A stretch of 50,660 bases of DNA from contig JAEKNX010000024.1 in assembly GCA_016839055.1 (NCBI GenBank), positions 1 through 50,660 of the forward strand, given 5' to 3'. The notes under the pieces were generated by a model that was not told the origin of the DNA, searched no databases, and saw nothing but the letters and a program-made list of their open reading frames with translations. The DNA comes from Spirochaetales bacterium (GTDB lineage: Bacteria; Spirochaetota; Spirochaetia; UBA9216). Positions within the stretch are counted from its first letter, which is position 1, and each line of letters begins with the position of its first letter. This document shows, in pieces, positions 15,597-23,606 of this stretch. Position numbers and translations under genes: made by a program.

Positions 15597-17401
15597 TAAA
15601 TAAGATTCTCCATAATAAAACTCCGGCGTGCCGGGGTATTCTTGCCCATGAAAAACTCGAGCGTTTCAGGAATGTCCTTCATGCTCTTGATGCTGACCTT
15701 TATAAGCCGCATATCGTCTGCTATAAACTGGCCAAACTCTTTCGGTGATATCTCACCAAGACCCTTAAACCGTGTTACTTCAGCACCGGATATTTCTGAT
15801 ATTGCTTCGTCCCTTTCGGAAATATTATAGGAGTATCTTGTAATCTTCTTGTTTCTAACCCGAAACAGTGGAGTCTCCAGAATATAGACCCTTCCGGCAG
15901 TAACAAGTTCCTCAAAATAGGTGAGAAAAAATGTCATTACAAGATTGCGGATATGAAAACCGTCATAGTCCGCATCGGTTGCTATAATAAGTCTGCCGTA
16001 ACGGAGATTATCAAAATCATTTTCGATACCGAGGGCCATCATAAGATTAAAAAGTTCCTCATTCCTGTATATAGCAGCTTTAGTCTTCCCGAAAACATTG
16101 AACGGTTTTCCCCGTAGAGAAAACACAGCCTGCCGATATACATCCCGGGAGGAAACAATTGAACCCGATGCCGACTGTCCTTCCGTGATGAAAATCATAG
16201 ACTCCTCACCCAGTTTATCTCCGAGATGGAACTTGCAGTCTTTGAGGTTCGGAATCTTGAAAGTCACCTTCTTGGCCGCTTCACGTGCTTCCTTTTTAAC
16301 TTCATTAAGCTCCTTACGAAGCTTCTCGTTATTCATTATCTTGTTTTCAAGCTTTACAGCCGCGTCCTTGTTCTTATGAAGAAAGTCGACTATTCCGGAT
16401 CTGACATCGTTCACCAGCCAGGATCTCAACTCAGTATTTCCAAGCTTGTTCTTCGTCTGACTCTCAAAAACAGGGTTCTGAAGTTTTATTGCCACAGCTC
16501 CCGCGAGCCCGTCACGGGCATCAACACCCGAGTAATTTTTCTTGTAAAACTCATTAACACCCTTAAGAAAACCTTCACGGAATGCTGCAAGGTGAGTTCC
16601 GCCGTCACTTGTATACTGACCGTTTACAAAGGAAAAATAGTTTTCCCCGTAAGTGTTGGTATGAGTGAAGGCGAATTCCAGCTTCTCGCTCTGATGATGT
16701 CCGATATCATAGATGGTTGTCTGACCAACCTCGGCATCCAGGAGGTCGAGAAGACCATTCTTCGATTCATATTTCTTCTTATTTAAATATAGCGTGAGTC
16801 CGCTGTTAAGGTATGCATAGTTCCAGATTCGCTGTTCAATAAACTCCTGATTATACTCGTATTCGCCGAAGATCTCCGGATCTGGAACGAACTCGACATA
16901 GGTCCCGTCAACCTCATCCTCTGCCTTTCCCTGACGTTTTTTCTTGAGAATTCCGCGTTCAAAAACTGCTTCAAAATACTTGCCCTCACGAAACGACACT
17001 ACCCGGAAGTGCTCTGACAGTGCATTAACTGCCTTCGTGCCGACTCCGTTCAGTCCTACCGAGAACTGAAAAACATCATCGTTATATTTCGCGCCGGTAT
17101 TAATGACTGAAACGCAATCGATAACCTTCCCAAGCGGTATTCCGCGCCCGTAATCACGTATTTTCACGCTCTTACCTTCAACTTTAACGATTATCCGATT
17201 ACCGTTGCCCATGATAAATTCATCAATACTGTTGTCGACGACTTCTTTTAATAGAATGTAGATACCATCATCGAGGTTTGATCCGTCCCCGAGACGTCCA
17301 ATGTACATTCCCGTTCTGAGTCTTATATGCTCAAGCGAGCTCAGAGTCTTTATTTTACTTTCATCGTAAGTTGAGTTCTTAGTATTATTTTCTTTTGCCA
17401 T
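15596..17401 (-). CDS. parE: DNA topoisomerase IV subunit B
   Basis: A 601-aa GHKL ATPase and TOPRIM subunit. The ATP-binding motifs are EVVDNSIDEF, RDYGRGIPLG and GLNGVGTKAVNALS. The transducer domain is followed by TOPRIM motifs ITEGQSASGS (about 402) and DADYDGFHIRN (about 477). The motif is EGQSASG rather than the more common EGDSAGG, as in the short parE paralogues. The stop/start overlaps parC by 1 nt. The promoter is at 17434-17462. Confidence 0.92.
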   Translation of the reverse strand: MAKENNTKNSTYDESKIKTLSSLEHIRLRTGMYIGRLGDGSNLDDGIYILLKEVVDNSIDEFIMGNGNRIIVKVEGKSVKIRDYGRGIPLGKVIDCVSVINTGAKYNDDVFQFSVGLNGVGTKAVNALSEHFRVVSFREGKYFEAVFERGILKKKRQGKAEDEVDGTYVEFVPDPEIFGEYEYNQEFIEQRIWNYAYLNSGLTLYLNKKKYESKNGLLDLLDAEVGQTTIYDIGHHQSEKLEFAFTHTNTYGENYFSFVNGQYTSDGGTHLAAFREGFLKGVNEFYKKNYSGVDARDGLAGAVAIKLQNPVFESQTKNKLGNTELRSWLVNDVRSGIVDFLHKNKDAAVKLENKIMNNEKLRKELNEVKKEAREAAKKVTFKIPNLKDCKFHLGDKLGEESMIFITEGQSASGSIVSSRDVYRQAVFSLRGKPFNVFGKTKAAIYRNEELFNLMMALGIENDFDNLRYGRLIIATDADYDGFHIRNLVMTFFLTYFEELVTAGRVYILETPLFRVRNKKITRYSYNISERDEAISEISGAEVTRFKGLGEISPKEFGQFIADDMRLIKVSIKSMKDIPETLEFFMGKNTPARRSFIMENLI

Positions 17402-17433
17402 TGAGATTTTTAGCTCTCCCCCAGTTTGTTACT

Positions 17434-17462
17434 ATTTTACCACTTTAGAAGCTGTGATTCAA
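17434..17462 (-). promoter_or_regulatory. Candidate promoter of parE-parC
   Basis: On the minus strand TTGAAT, a 17-bp spacer and TAAAAT lie 33 to 61 bp before the parE ATG. Both boxes match the sigma-70 consensus at five of six positions or close to it. This is the only good match in the 90-bp gap between nfo and parE. Confidence 0.5.
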
Positions 17463-17479
17463 GGAATGATTTTAAGGGA

Positions 17480-17520
17480 AAATAGCGCTTACTATATAAA
17501 CGATTTTAAAAGCGCTATTT
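17480..17520 (-). terminator. Stem-loop spanning the end of nfo
   Basis: AAATAGCGCTT (17480-17490) pairs perfectly with AAGCGCTATTT (17510-17520). The nfo stop codon (17492-17494) lies in the 19-nt loop, so the stem uses the last codons of the gene. It may be the nfo terminator, or an element protecting the 3' end. The U-rich tail on the minus strand is weak. Confidence 0.4.
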
Positions 17521-18337
17521 CCTTGTCCCAGTTCCTCCTGTCGGGAGTTTCCAGAACCATAGGGATACCGTTGGTGCGGGGATCCCGAATAATAGCCTTG
17601 AATCCTTCTATCCCTATCTGTCCGCGTCCGATATTCTCGTGACGGTCGATATGCTCACCAAGCCCCTCCACTGAATCATTCAGGTGCATCCCCTTAAGAA
17701 ATTCAAGACCAATTACACGTTCAAACTCGTCCATCGTCCGGTTCCAGCCGTCAGCTGTTGAGATGTCATAGCCCGCGGCAAAGATGTGACATGTGTCAAT
17801 GCAGACAGCAATGCGGGATTTATCCTCAACCTGCTCAATTATTGCAGAAAGCTCTTCGAAAATACCTCCGATTTTATTGGTCTGCCCTGATGTTGTCTCG
17901 AGGACGAGGACGGTATCAGAAACCCTCTTATGAGCCCGGTTTAGATTCTCGGCAATAAGCTCTATTCCTTCTTCCTTGCTTATCAGCCCGACAGTCGAGC
18001 CGGGGTGAAAGTTCAGGTATTTCAGGCCGAGCAGCTCTACGCGTTTCAGCTCATCAATAAAAACATCGAATGATCTATCCCGTTTCTCGGGATCAGGCTG
18101 AGCAAGATTAATCAGGTATGAGTTGTGGGGAAGCACCATCTCAGGCGTGTAGCCGTACTGAGTCATCCGATCTTTAAAAAGTTTAATACTTTCTTCGCTC
18201 AAAGAAGGCGATTCCCACCGTCTCTGGTTTCGGGTAAAGATTGCGAAGCCCCGGGCTTCTATCTTATCAGCATGAAGGAGAGCATTCTCAACTCCGCCGG
18301 CGGTAGAGACATGCGCTCCTATGTATTTCTCAGTCAT
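17492..18337 (-). CDS. nfo: Endonuclease IV (AP endonuclease)
   Basis: A 281-aa enzyme of base-excision repair that cleaves 5' to abasic sites (E. coli Nfo has 285 aa). Zinc-ligand motifs are visible: GAHVSTAGG at the start, LNFHPGS, VLETTSGQ, CIDTCHIFAAGYD, HLNDS and HENIGRGQIG. No upstream partner gene is in the same orientation, so it is probably a single transcription unit. A stem-loop covers its 3' end. Confidence 0.93.
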   Translation of the reverse strand: MTEKYIGAHVSTAGGVENALLHADKIEARGFAIFTRNQRRWESPSLSEESIKLFKDRMTQYGYTPEMVLPHNSYLINLAQPDPEKRDRSFDVFIDELKRVELLGLKYLNFHPGSTVGLISKEEGIELIAENLNRAHKRVSDTVLVLETTSGQTNKIGGIFEELSAIIEQVEDKSRIAVCIDTCHIFAAGYDISTADGWNRTMDEFERVIGLEFLKGMHLNDSVEGLGEHIDRHENIGRGQIGIEGFKAIIRDPRTNGIPMVLETPDRRNWDKEIALLKSFI

Positions 18338-18384
18338 GGATTAAAGATAACACATTTAATCTGTTCTTATCAGCACCTTTTCAA

Positions 18385-18486
18385 CTATGCTGACTGCTTC
18401 ATATAATTTTCCTCTTCAATCCTGCTCGGTGCATATTTCCTGAAGATATAGAGGAGAACGGTGACGATGATCACTCCGCCTGTCAC
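18385..18486 (-). pseudogene. C-terminal remnant of a membrane transporter
   Basis: A 33-codon open stretch on the minus strand reads VTGGVIIVTVLLYIFRKYAP and then a charged tail ending MKQSA. One hydrophobic segment followed by RK-rich residues is typical of the last helix of a symporter. In-frame stops lie just upstream and there is no RBS. I take it as the tail of a deleted transporter gene, family not identifiable. Confidence 0.4.
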
Positions 18487-18618
18487 AAAATTATGTCAGA
18501 TTCAGCAATTGTAAATTTAATCTCCGGAAGCCCCTGAATAATCTTTAAAATGTCTAAATATTTAAATCATTCCTCTTTGCCGCGTGTTGATAAATTCTAA
18601 TTCCCGCTTCCGGGACGT

Positions 18619-18771
18619 CAGTATTTCTGAATTTGGCTGTTTTTGTATGCCGCCGCTGGGGGCCCCGGTGCCGCCTGAGAAAAATTGAGGTCTTCCGAAC
18701 CCTAGTCTGATGGTGTCGGGGGCAGCAAGGTCCGACATTCGGAGGAATTGCTGCCAAATTCAGAACTGCTG
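18619..18771. mobile_element. 153-bp inverted-repeat element, copy A (MITE-like)
   Basis: The ends are TTCTGAATTTGGC (18625-18637) and GCCAAATTCAGAA (18753-18765), a 13-bp perfect inverted repeat framed by CAG...CTG. Inside is TGCCGCCGCTGGGGGCCCCG (18648-18667), which recurs exactly, in reverse, at 47712-47731 in copy B. Copy B is 152 bp and has ends of the same type. There is no coding capacity. Terminal repeats, equal length and non-coding interior suggest a miniature inverted-repeat transposable element or a structured RNA repeat. With the remnant at 18385, this accounts for the gene-free gap 18338-18823. Confidence 0.7.
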
Positions 18772-18823
18772 TTTCAGATTAAGCCATCTTGAAAAACGGC
18801 AGGAATTCGGTTATCATCGCTTT

Positions 18824-19099
18824 ATGGAATGGAAAGCAAGTCATATATTGGTTAAAAGCCAGAGTCAGGCAAATGATCTACATCGCAAGATTAAACAGGG
18901 CGCGAACTTTGCGGCGATAGCAAAAGATTTCTCTACGTGCCCAAGCAAGTCAAAGGGAGGCGACCTCGGATGGTTCGGCCCCGGGAAGATGGTCCCCGAG
19001 TTTGAACGGGCCTGCACAAAGATGGGCGTCGGGAGCATAAGCGGTGTAGTTCGAACCCAGTTCGGTTACCATATAATCAAACTGACGGGGAAAAAGTAG
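18824..19099 (+). CDS. ppiC: Parvulin-type peptidyl-prolyl isomerase
   Basis: A 91-aa single-domain parvulin, about the size of E. coli PpiC (93 aa). Motifs in order: ASHILVKSQ, FAAIAKDFSTCPSKSKGGDL, WFGPGKMVPEFE and TQFGYHIIKL. There is no signal peptide, so it is cytosolic. The frame is open further upstream, but that part lies in the inverted-repeat element and is not protein-like, so ATG 18824 is chosen despite a weak RBS. The element ends 53 bp upstream, so its promoter may lie in or beside the element. Confidence 0.9.
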   Translation: MEWKASHILVKSQSQANDLHRKIKQGANFAAIAKDFSTCPSKSKGGDLGWFGPGKMVPEFERACTKMGVGSISGVVRTQFGYHIIKLTGKK

Positions 19100-19108
19100 C
19101 TGCGGGGC

Positions 19109-19453
19109 CTAAACACAAATCACATCTTCTCGACTTCGAAGATATGAGACTGAGGCTCTAAGATCGGCTTCCTGATTCCGGAAAAGAAAGGACTGGCGCG
19201 GTTCTCCGTCGCTTCCCCCGAAATGATGATAATCAACAGATAGCACGACTATACCCTCAGCGGCAAACCTCAGGGCGTATTGTTCGAGGAGAAAATCTTT
19301 TGTCCCGCCGAAGCCATGACATAGGACAACGGCAGGAAAAGGAGTTAATCCGGAAACCGGCAGATAGAGCCATGAGCATCTATAGGGTCTGCCTATCCGG
19401 TTGCTGTCACCGGGAGGCTTAGAGCCCCTCGAGGGCTGACTTTGCGTCTTCAT
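19109..19453 (-). pseudogene. Truncated alpha/beta hydrolase
   Basis: 114 aa cover only the first part of an alpha/beta-hydrolase fold: LYLPVSGLTPFPAVVLCHGF (oxyanion region), then LSVDYHHFGGSDGEPRQ and a helix ending at DVICV. The sequence stops just before the nucleophile elbow (GxSxG) and lacks the Asp and His, so it cannot be catalytic. The first 20 codons are not typical of the family and overlap the ferredoxin gene, so the 5' end is damaged too. The break lies 9 bp from the end of ppiC. Confidence 0.7.
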
Positions 19454-19880
19454 TAATACCAGCGAACTTCTCCAGCAGTTTCTTTACTTTCTCGCTCTGC
19501 GGAAGCATGTAGCCCGCCTCACGGGCGCAGTCTTCAGCTGTTATACGGAAAGATCGCCTGAGCGCTTCGGCAAGCTTCTTCTTCGGGGTAGATTCAGCAT
19601 TGGTAATTATTACCTCGGCCGCCTTTTCCTGCTGATACTTGCTCTCGCAAAGCTCTAAAAGTTTTCCGGCAAGCTCGGAGTTCTTGGGAGCCGGCTCAGA
19701 ATAATTGCTCATTACCAGGAAGATGGCATGCGACGGACATGCATCCACACAAAGCCGGCAGCCGTCGAGGCAGCGCTCTGCGTCAATCTGACCTGTTTCA
19801 GTATCGGTAGCGCCAGTGGGACAGACGAAGAGACAGAGACAATCTTTTGTGCATTTTGCAGAATTTCTTGATGCGTACAT
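19419..19880 (-). CDS. 4Fe-4S dicluster ferredoxin-like protein
   Basis: A 153-aa protein whose first 60 residues carry eight cysteines in two sets (CTKDCLCLFVCP and CLDGCRLCVDACP), enough for two [4Fe-4S] clusters, with a charged helical C-terminal region. The first set has non-standard spacing. The start ATG 19880 follows a G-rich RBS; the frame is open to 19925, but there it overlaps the upstream gene. It lies 8 nt after the rubredoxin-like gene, so the pair is probably an electron-transfer unit. Confidence 0.82.
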   Translation of the reverse strand: MYASRNSAKCTKDCLCLFVCPTGATDTETGQIDAERCLDGCRLCVDACPSHAIFLVMSNYSEPAPKNSELAGKLLELCESKYQQEKAAEVIITNAESTPKKKLAEALRRSFRITAEDCAREAGYMLPQSEKVKKLLEKFAGINEDAKSALEGL

Positions 19881-19888
19881 ATTCCCCC

Positions 19889-20326
19889 CTATACCTTTGA
19901 AAATCTTGATGCCGGAGCCTTGCAAACCGGACAGATCTCAGGAACATCGGCTCCCAGAGACACGAATCCGCAGGCTTCGCAGACAAACAAAGCCTTGCCT
20001 ATAAGCAGCTCGTCACCCTTTAATAGATATCTGTCAATGAGCGATTTCTGAATTGCCGCAACCTTCTGCCCCCATACCAGGGCACGCAGGGCTCCCCGAT
20101 CCTTTACCGAATCTGCGGCTGCCTGAACCTCCGGATATTTCTCAGATAGCTCATTTGAAACTAGATCTTTGAGTCCGACAAAATCATTAACCTCTGAGCT
20201 TCCTTTGTCAAAGTCAACAGCAAGCCTGCCGAATAATTCTGCTGTTTTTGGCTTCTGTTGTTTCTCGGAAGCCTTCTGGAGATTGCTGAAAATAACGGAA
20301 AGAGAAGAGTTTGAAGGATATGCCAT
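19889..20326 (-). CDS. Rubrerythrin-like protein with C-terminal rubredoxin domain
   Basis: In this 145-aa protein, the last 45 residues form a rubredoxin-like metal site (CEACG ... CPVCKAP) of the kind that ends rubrerythrins. The N-terminal 100 residues are helical, but I do not see the paired Glu/ExxH motifs of a diiron centre, so peroxidase activity is doubtful. It may shuttle electrons to or from the ferredoxin encoded just downstream, in an oxygen-defence role common in anaerobes. The role is inferred. Confidence 0.75.
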   Translation of the reverse strand: MAYPSNSSLSVIFSNLQKASEKQQKPKTAELFGRLAVDFDKGSSEVNDFVGLKDLVSNELSEKYPEVQAAADSVKDRGALRALVWGQKVAAIQKSLIDRYLLKGDELLIGKALFVCEACGFVSLGADVPEICPVCKAPASRFSKV

Positions 20327-20399
20327 TCCTGCCTCCTGAACTTTTGAATAATGGTTGAATTAACTATACACCTGCGTTTTGATTCATTCAAACAGAAAA

Positions 20400-20612
20400 C
20401 TATAATTCTTCCTCTTCCTCAAGAACCATATCATAGAGGGTATTGTGTCTGTTAATCTGAAAACCAACGATGGAGGCAAGACCCGCGGGCAGGCTGTAGA
20501 ACAGACCGAACAGTTCAACTGTGAGCACACCGGTTGCGATCGGAGTATTCATGGTACTCGAGAAAACTCCGGCAAAGCCAGCTGCCAGAAGGGCATAGTA
20601 TTCCGGAGCCAA
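20400..20612 (-). pseudogene. C-terminal remnant of a ClC chloride channel
   Basis: About 70 aa match the end of ClC-family channels: EYYALLAAGFAGVFSSTMNT, then TPIATGVLTVELFG, a second hydrophobic stretch and an acidic tail. The first 300 or so residues, with the selectivity filter motifs, are missing. By chance or selection AAGGAGGG lies 7 nt before the TTG at 20612, so a short two-helix peptide could still be made. Confidence 0.6.
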
Positions 20613-20668
20613 CCTCAACCCTCCTTTTAGTAGATAGCTAATATATATAAATCTTTATTGATTTATTC

Positions 20669-20696
20669 TTGACTTTACTGCCTGAGGTCATAGACT
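20669..20696 (+). promoter_or_regulatory. Candidate promoter of the small gene at 20732
   Basis: TTGACT (20669-20674), a 16-bp spacer and TAGACT (20691-20696). The expected start near 20703 leaves a short leader with AAGGAG (20720-20725) before the TTG at 20732. Confidence 0.45.
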
Positions 20697-20731
20697 TAAA
20701 ATGGAAGTGATTATTTCCGAAGGAGACCGAA

Positions 20732-20935
20732 TTGACGAATACCTCTTTCCATAACAATAAAAATGAAAAAGAGCACAGACCTGCTGCGAAGAATTTTGAG
20801 TTGTGGGATCTGGAAAGAACTCCTGATGAAACAAATAAAGAACTTGAATTTTATTCCCAATGCGGAAAAGTAAAAATCCGGCTTAAACAAATTGACAGGG
20901 ATCTTGTCCCGGACGGTTTTCTTCAAGCCTTGTAG
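20732..20935 (+). CDS. Small hypothetical protein, 67 aa
   Basis: The product is soluble and charged, with Asn/Lys-rich first 20 residues and a more ordered second half (ELWDLERTPDETNKELEFYS, then KVKIRLKQIDRDLVPDGF). I recognise no family. The case for a real gene is AAGGAG 6 nt before the TTG, a promoter match at 20669-20696, and an end placed 8 bp before the convergent TIGR03545 gene. Confidence 0.6.
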   Translation: MTNTSFHNNKNEKEHRPAAKNFELWDLERTPDETNKELEFYSQCGKVKIRLKQIDRDLVPDGFLQAL

Positions 20936-20943
20936 ATAGTTTT

Positions 20944-23055
20944 TCAGAACCCCAATAATCCCCCAAGTCCCTTTTTCACTTCATCAACGGTATTTTCAAT
21001 CTGCTCCGTTGTCTCCTCTCCAAGCTGAACTTCCAGTTGTCGTCTAATCTCAGCTTCGACCTCAGCTGCCGCTGCGGTTTCTATTTCCGCTATTTTTTCT
21101 TCCGCCATAGTTCGGTATGAAGCAATCTCATCCTCATAGGATTTTACGGATTCAATATATTCCGACAGCATGGCAGTTGCCGCCTTAACATCCTGTAGCG
21201 GAACAGCTAATTCGGATTCCAGAAACTCTTTAATATATTTCACCCCTTCTCCGGCGCTCTCTTCGAGGATAGCAGAAACAGCATTGCCAAGCTGCTTATC
21301 AAGTTCCGTCTCAGCCGAAAGTTCAAGACCGCCGGCTTCATCCCACGAAAAGAGACCTGCCACCGAAAGCGGGATCACAGCCTCGATGCTCTTTCGAATT
21401 ATCCGAAAAAGGAACTCATCGGAAGCTGCTTCTGTGAGCATTATTCCATCCGCCGAAAGGTTTATTATCCCGGAAACATTCTCATCGAGAAGCTCTACCT
21501 CCGACTCAAGACTGAGGCTACCGGAAAGATTGGCTATTCCAAGACTGATAAGACTTCCCCCCAAATCAAACGGCATATCCGACAGCGATAAAGTCCCGCC
21601 CTGACGGCCAATCTCGGCGGTTCCCATGCCGGAGCCGCCGGTATCCCAGCCCAGCGCAAGCCTGGGGCCGTCATCAGCAGGTTCATTACGGTCGGTGAGG
21701 TTATACAGATCAGCCTTATAAGAAAAAGCCTCTTCCTCTCCCGAGGCATAGGCATGCTCAAGAAGGAATACAGGTTCGCCTGCAATTTCGAAAACAAGAC
21801 TCCTGCCCAGCCTTCTCGGCTGAGCGTTTTGACCCTTCCGTGCCAATAATACCGACTGAAATCTTTGGTAAAAATCAGTTCCCATCTTGAAATAATCAAG
21901 ATATCTAAGTACCGGAACACCTAACTGCTGTTCAATTATAGATGCAGCCCAATCTGCCTGCCCCTCCTCAGGAAGCGAAACAAGAGATTCGACATATTCT
22001 ATATCCTGCCCTACGGCTTCCTGAATATCTGACAGCATCATAGAGGTCTCATTGATTTTCAGCTTTGAATCATCAACAATCCTGACAATCTCAGCATAAT
22101 CACTGCCGGCACGGTCATACATACTCTGAAGCTGGGTAATCGTTGTCTGAGCACTACTTATGGACGAAAAAGAATCAGGATTTATTCCGGTAATATAGAC
22201 AGCCGTTGATTCCCATTCAGAGGCACGGCCTTCCCACTCCCCTGCAAGGGCTCCCCACTCTTCTGTCCACTGTTCAATTTTGGCTGTTGAATTTTCGATT
22301 ACAGTAAAACTTTTCAGATTTTTTTTCTGCTGCTCCATAATCTCTTCTATATTTATCTCGCCAATGAGTGTTGATATGGCACCGGCTGTTTCTGATATTA
22401 AATTCGGAGTTCCAGGGTCAGCCGCCGCGTTTTCTGGCTGTATATTTCCTACGGTCTCAGCCATGCTGCCAGGAACTGCCCCTGAAACTGTTCGCTCAGT
22501 TCCCCGTTTCATTCCGGTGAAGCCAAGCTCTTCAATACGTATCTTGCCTTTTAATAATCTTGAAACATCGATTTCACCCTTAATACTGTCAAACTCGACA
22601 AGATTCATCATCGGGTTCCGGGCATCGGCTATTGTCATATTATTTATCTGCAAAACTCCCCGAAGCAGAGAAAGATCGACACTGCCGACTTTTACTTCAG
22701 CGAGAAAAACCTGCTCCATCCGGCTTTCAATGAGGCGTTTAACCGCTACATCTTTCAGAAAGAACTGCCAGCCGATGGCTCCCAGGGCCAGGACAGTAAG
22801 AACAACCAGAAGGATGATGCTGACCCCCTTTCTGTTCGCCTTGATGACCGTCCCGAGACCTTTAAGCCTTTTAAGATTTCTACCAGATAAACCTTCAGAA
22901 GAAATACTGACTTCATCACCATTTTCTATCAACAGAGACTCAAGAAAAGCCTTGTCTTCTGGAAGGAAAATCCTTCCAATATACTTTTTTTCCCAGACTT
23001 CACGCTTTACAGGTTTACGGAATATTACCGGAAGTTTTTTTTCTTTAGATTTCAT
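20944..23055 (-). CDS. TIGR03545 family membrane-anchored protein
   Basis: A 703-aa protein with an N-terminal cytosolic part of about 77 residues, one membrane helix (about 78-100) and a long exported region. The part after the helix (RMEQVFLAEVKVGSVDLSLL, NNMTIADARNPMMNL) has the AsmA-like pattern seen at the inner membrane. Coiled-coil stretches follow, with the Gln/Glu-rich end RRQLEVQLGEETTEQIENTV. TIGR03545 proteins are found next to TIGR03546 (DUF2062) in spirochaetes and some gammaproteobacteria; the function is unknown but the pair is conserved. GGAG abuts the ATG, and a G10 tract lies just upstream. Confidence 0.8.
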   Translation of the reverse strand: MKSKEKKLPVIFRKPVKREVWEKKYIGRIFLPEDKAFLESLLIENGDEVSISSEGLSGRNLKRLKGLGTVIKANRKGVSIILLVVLTVLALGAIGWQFFLKDVAVKRLIESRMEQVFLAEVKVGSVDLSLLRGVLQINNMTIADARNPMMNLVEFDSIKGEIDVSRLLKGKIRIEELGFTGMKRGTERTVSGAVPGSMAETVGNIQPENAAADPGTPNLISETAGAISTLIGEINIEEIMEQQKKNLKSFTVIENSTAKIEQWTEEWGALAGEWEGRASEWESTAVYITGINPDSFSSISSAQTTITQLQSMYDRAGSDYAEIVRIVDDSKLKINETSMMLSDIQEAVGQDIEYVESLVSLPEEGQADWAASIIEQQLGVPVLRYLDYFKMGTDFYQRFQSVLLARKGQNAQPRRLGRSLVFEIAGEPVFLLEHAYASGEEEAFSYKADLYNLTDRNEPADDGPRLALGWDTGGSGMGTAEIGRQGGTLSLSDMPFDLGGSLISLGIANLSGSLSLESEVELLDENVSGIINLSADGIMLTEAASDEFLFRIIRKSIEAVIPLSVAGLFSWDEAGGLELSAETELDKQLGNAVSAILEESAGEGVKYIKEFLESELAVPLQDVKAATAMLSEYIESVKSYEDEIASYRTMAEEKIAEIETAAAAEVEAEIRRQLEVQLGEETTEQIENTVDEVKKGLGGLLGF

Positions 23056-23060
23056 CTCCG

Positions 23061-23070
23061 CCCCCCCCCC
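23061..23070 (-). promoter_or_regulatory. G10 homopolymer in the RBS region of the TIGR03545 gene
   Basis: On the minus strand ten consecutive G start at the last base of the upstream stop codon (TAG, 23072-23070) and run to 6 nt before the ATG at 23055. The sequence between is CGGAGATG. Change in tract length would not alter either protein but would change spacing and strength of the ribosome-binding region, and the distance from the upstream stop. Poly-G tracts are a known phase-variation device in spirochaetes; its use here is inferred. Confidence 0.6.
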
Positions 23071-23606
23071 TACTCGTACATGCCGCTAAACTGCTGAAAG
23101 GCATTCAAAAAATTACTCATAAAGGGAGCTTTCTTAATTGACATTACAATTTTTGACCGTGCTATCCCGGGTGAAATCTTTTCACGAAACAGATTAACCA
23201 GGATTTTTCCAAGAAAAAAAACAGGAAACCAGATAATTATTCCGCACACAAGACCTCCTATAACAAGTGAGTTATTTAATCCCAGGAAGAACAGTCCGGG
23301 AATCTCATCAATCTTGTGGATTAAAGATGAAACAGACGAGATATTCATAAGCTTCCATCCGAGAGGTTCCAAGAACCGGTCAAGAAAAATTACAGGCCCC
23401 TTAAACAGGGCTATAAATACTAATTCGAATCCCCAATTAAGCTTAAAGACCAGAGTAAGTATAAAAAGAGCTATCCACAGGACATTACCAGCCGGGATTA
23501 AAGCCAGAAGAAAGGCACAAGCAATTGCGGCCGCCACAGCCTGGGGTTTAGAATTGGAATTCAGCAACGCTAAAAGCCTTGCAATCGGTTTTATAAAAAA
23601 TAACAT
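23070..23606 (-). CDS. DUF2062 / TIGR03546 family membrane protein
   Basis: A 178-aa protein with three to four hydrophobic segments. It begins like DUF2062 proteins (ACAFLLALIPAGNVLWIALF) and has a second pair of helices at about 120-150. It precedes the TIGR03545 gene by 14 nt and is surely cotranscribed with it, the standard arrangement of this pair. Function is unknown. A role in envelope lipid or protein handling is a guess from the AsmA-like partner. Confidence 0.78.
   Translation of the reverse strand: MLFFIKPIARLLALLNSNSKPQAVAAAIACAFLLALIPAGNVLWIALFILTLVFKLNWGFELVFIALFKGPVIFLDRFLEPLGWKLMNISSVSSLIHKIDEIPGLFFLGLNNSLVIGGLVCGIIIWFPVFFLGKILVNLFREKISPGIARSKIVMSIKKAPFMSNFLNAFQQFSGMYE

Noticed and set aside
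22280-23089. Long plus-strand frame antisense to the TIGR03545 gene
   Set aside because: Composition (Arg/Ser/Thr/Pro rich) and the absence of an RBS mark it as a shadow of the real minus-strand gene.
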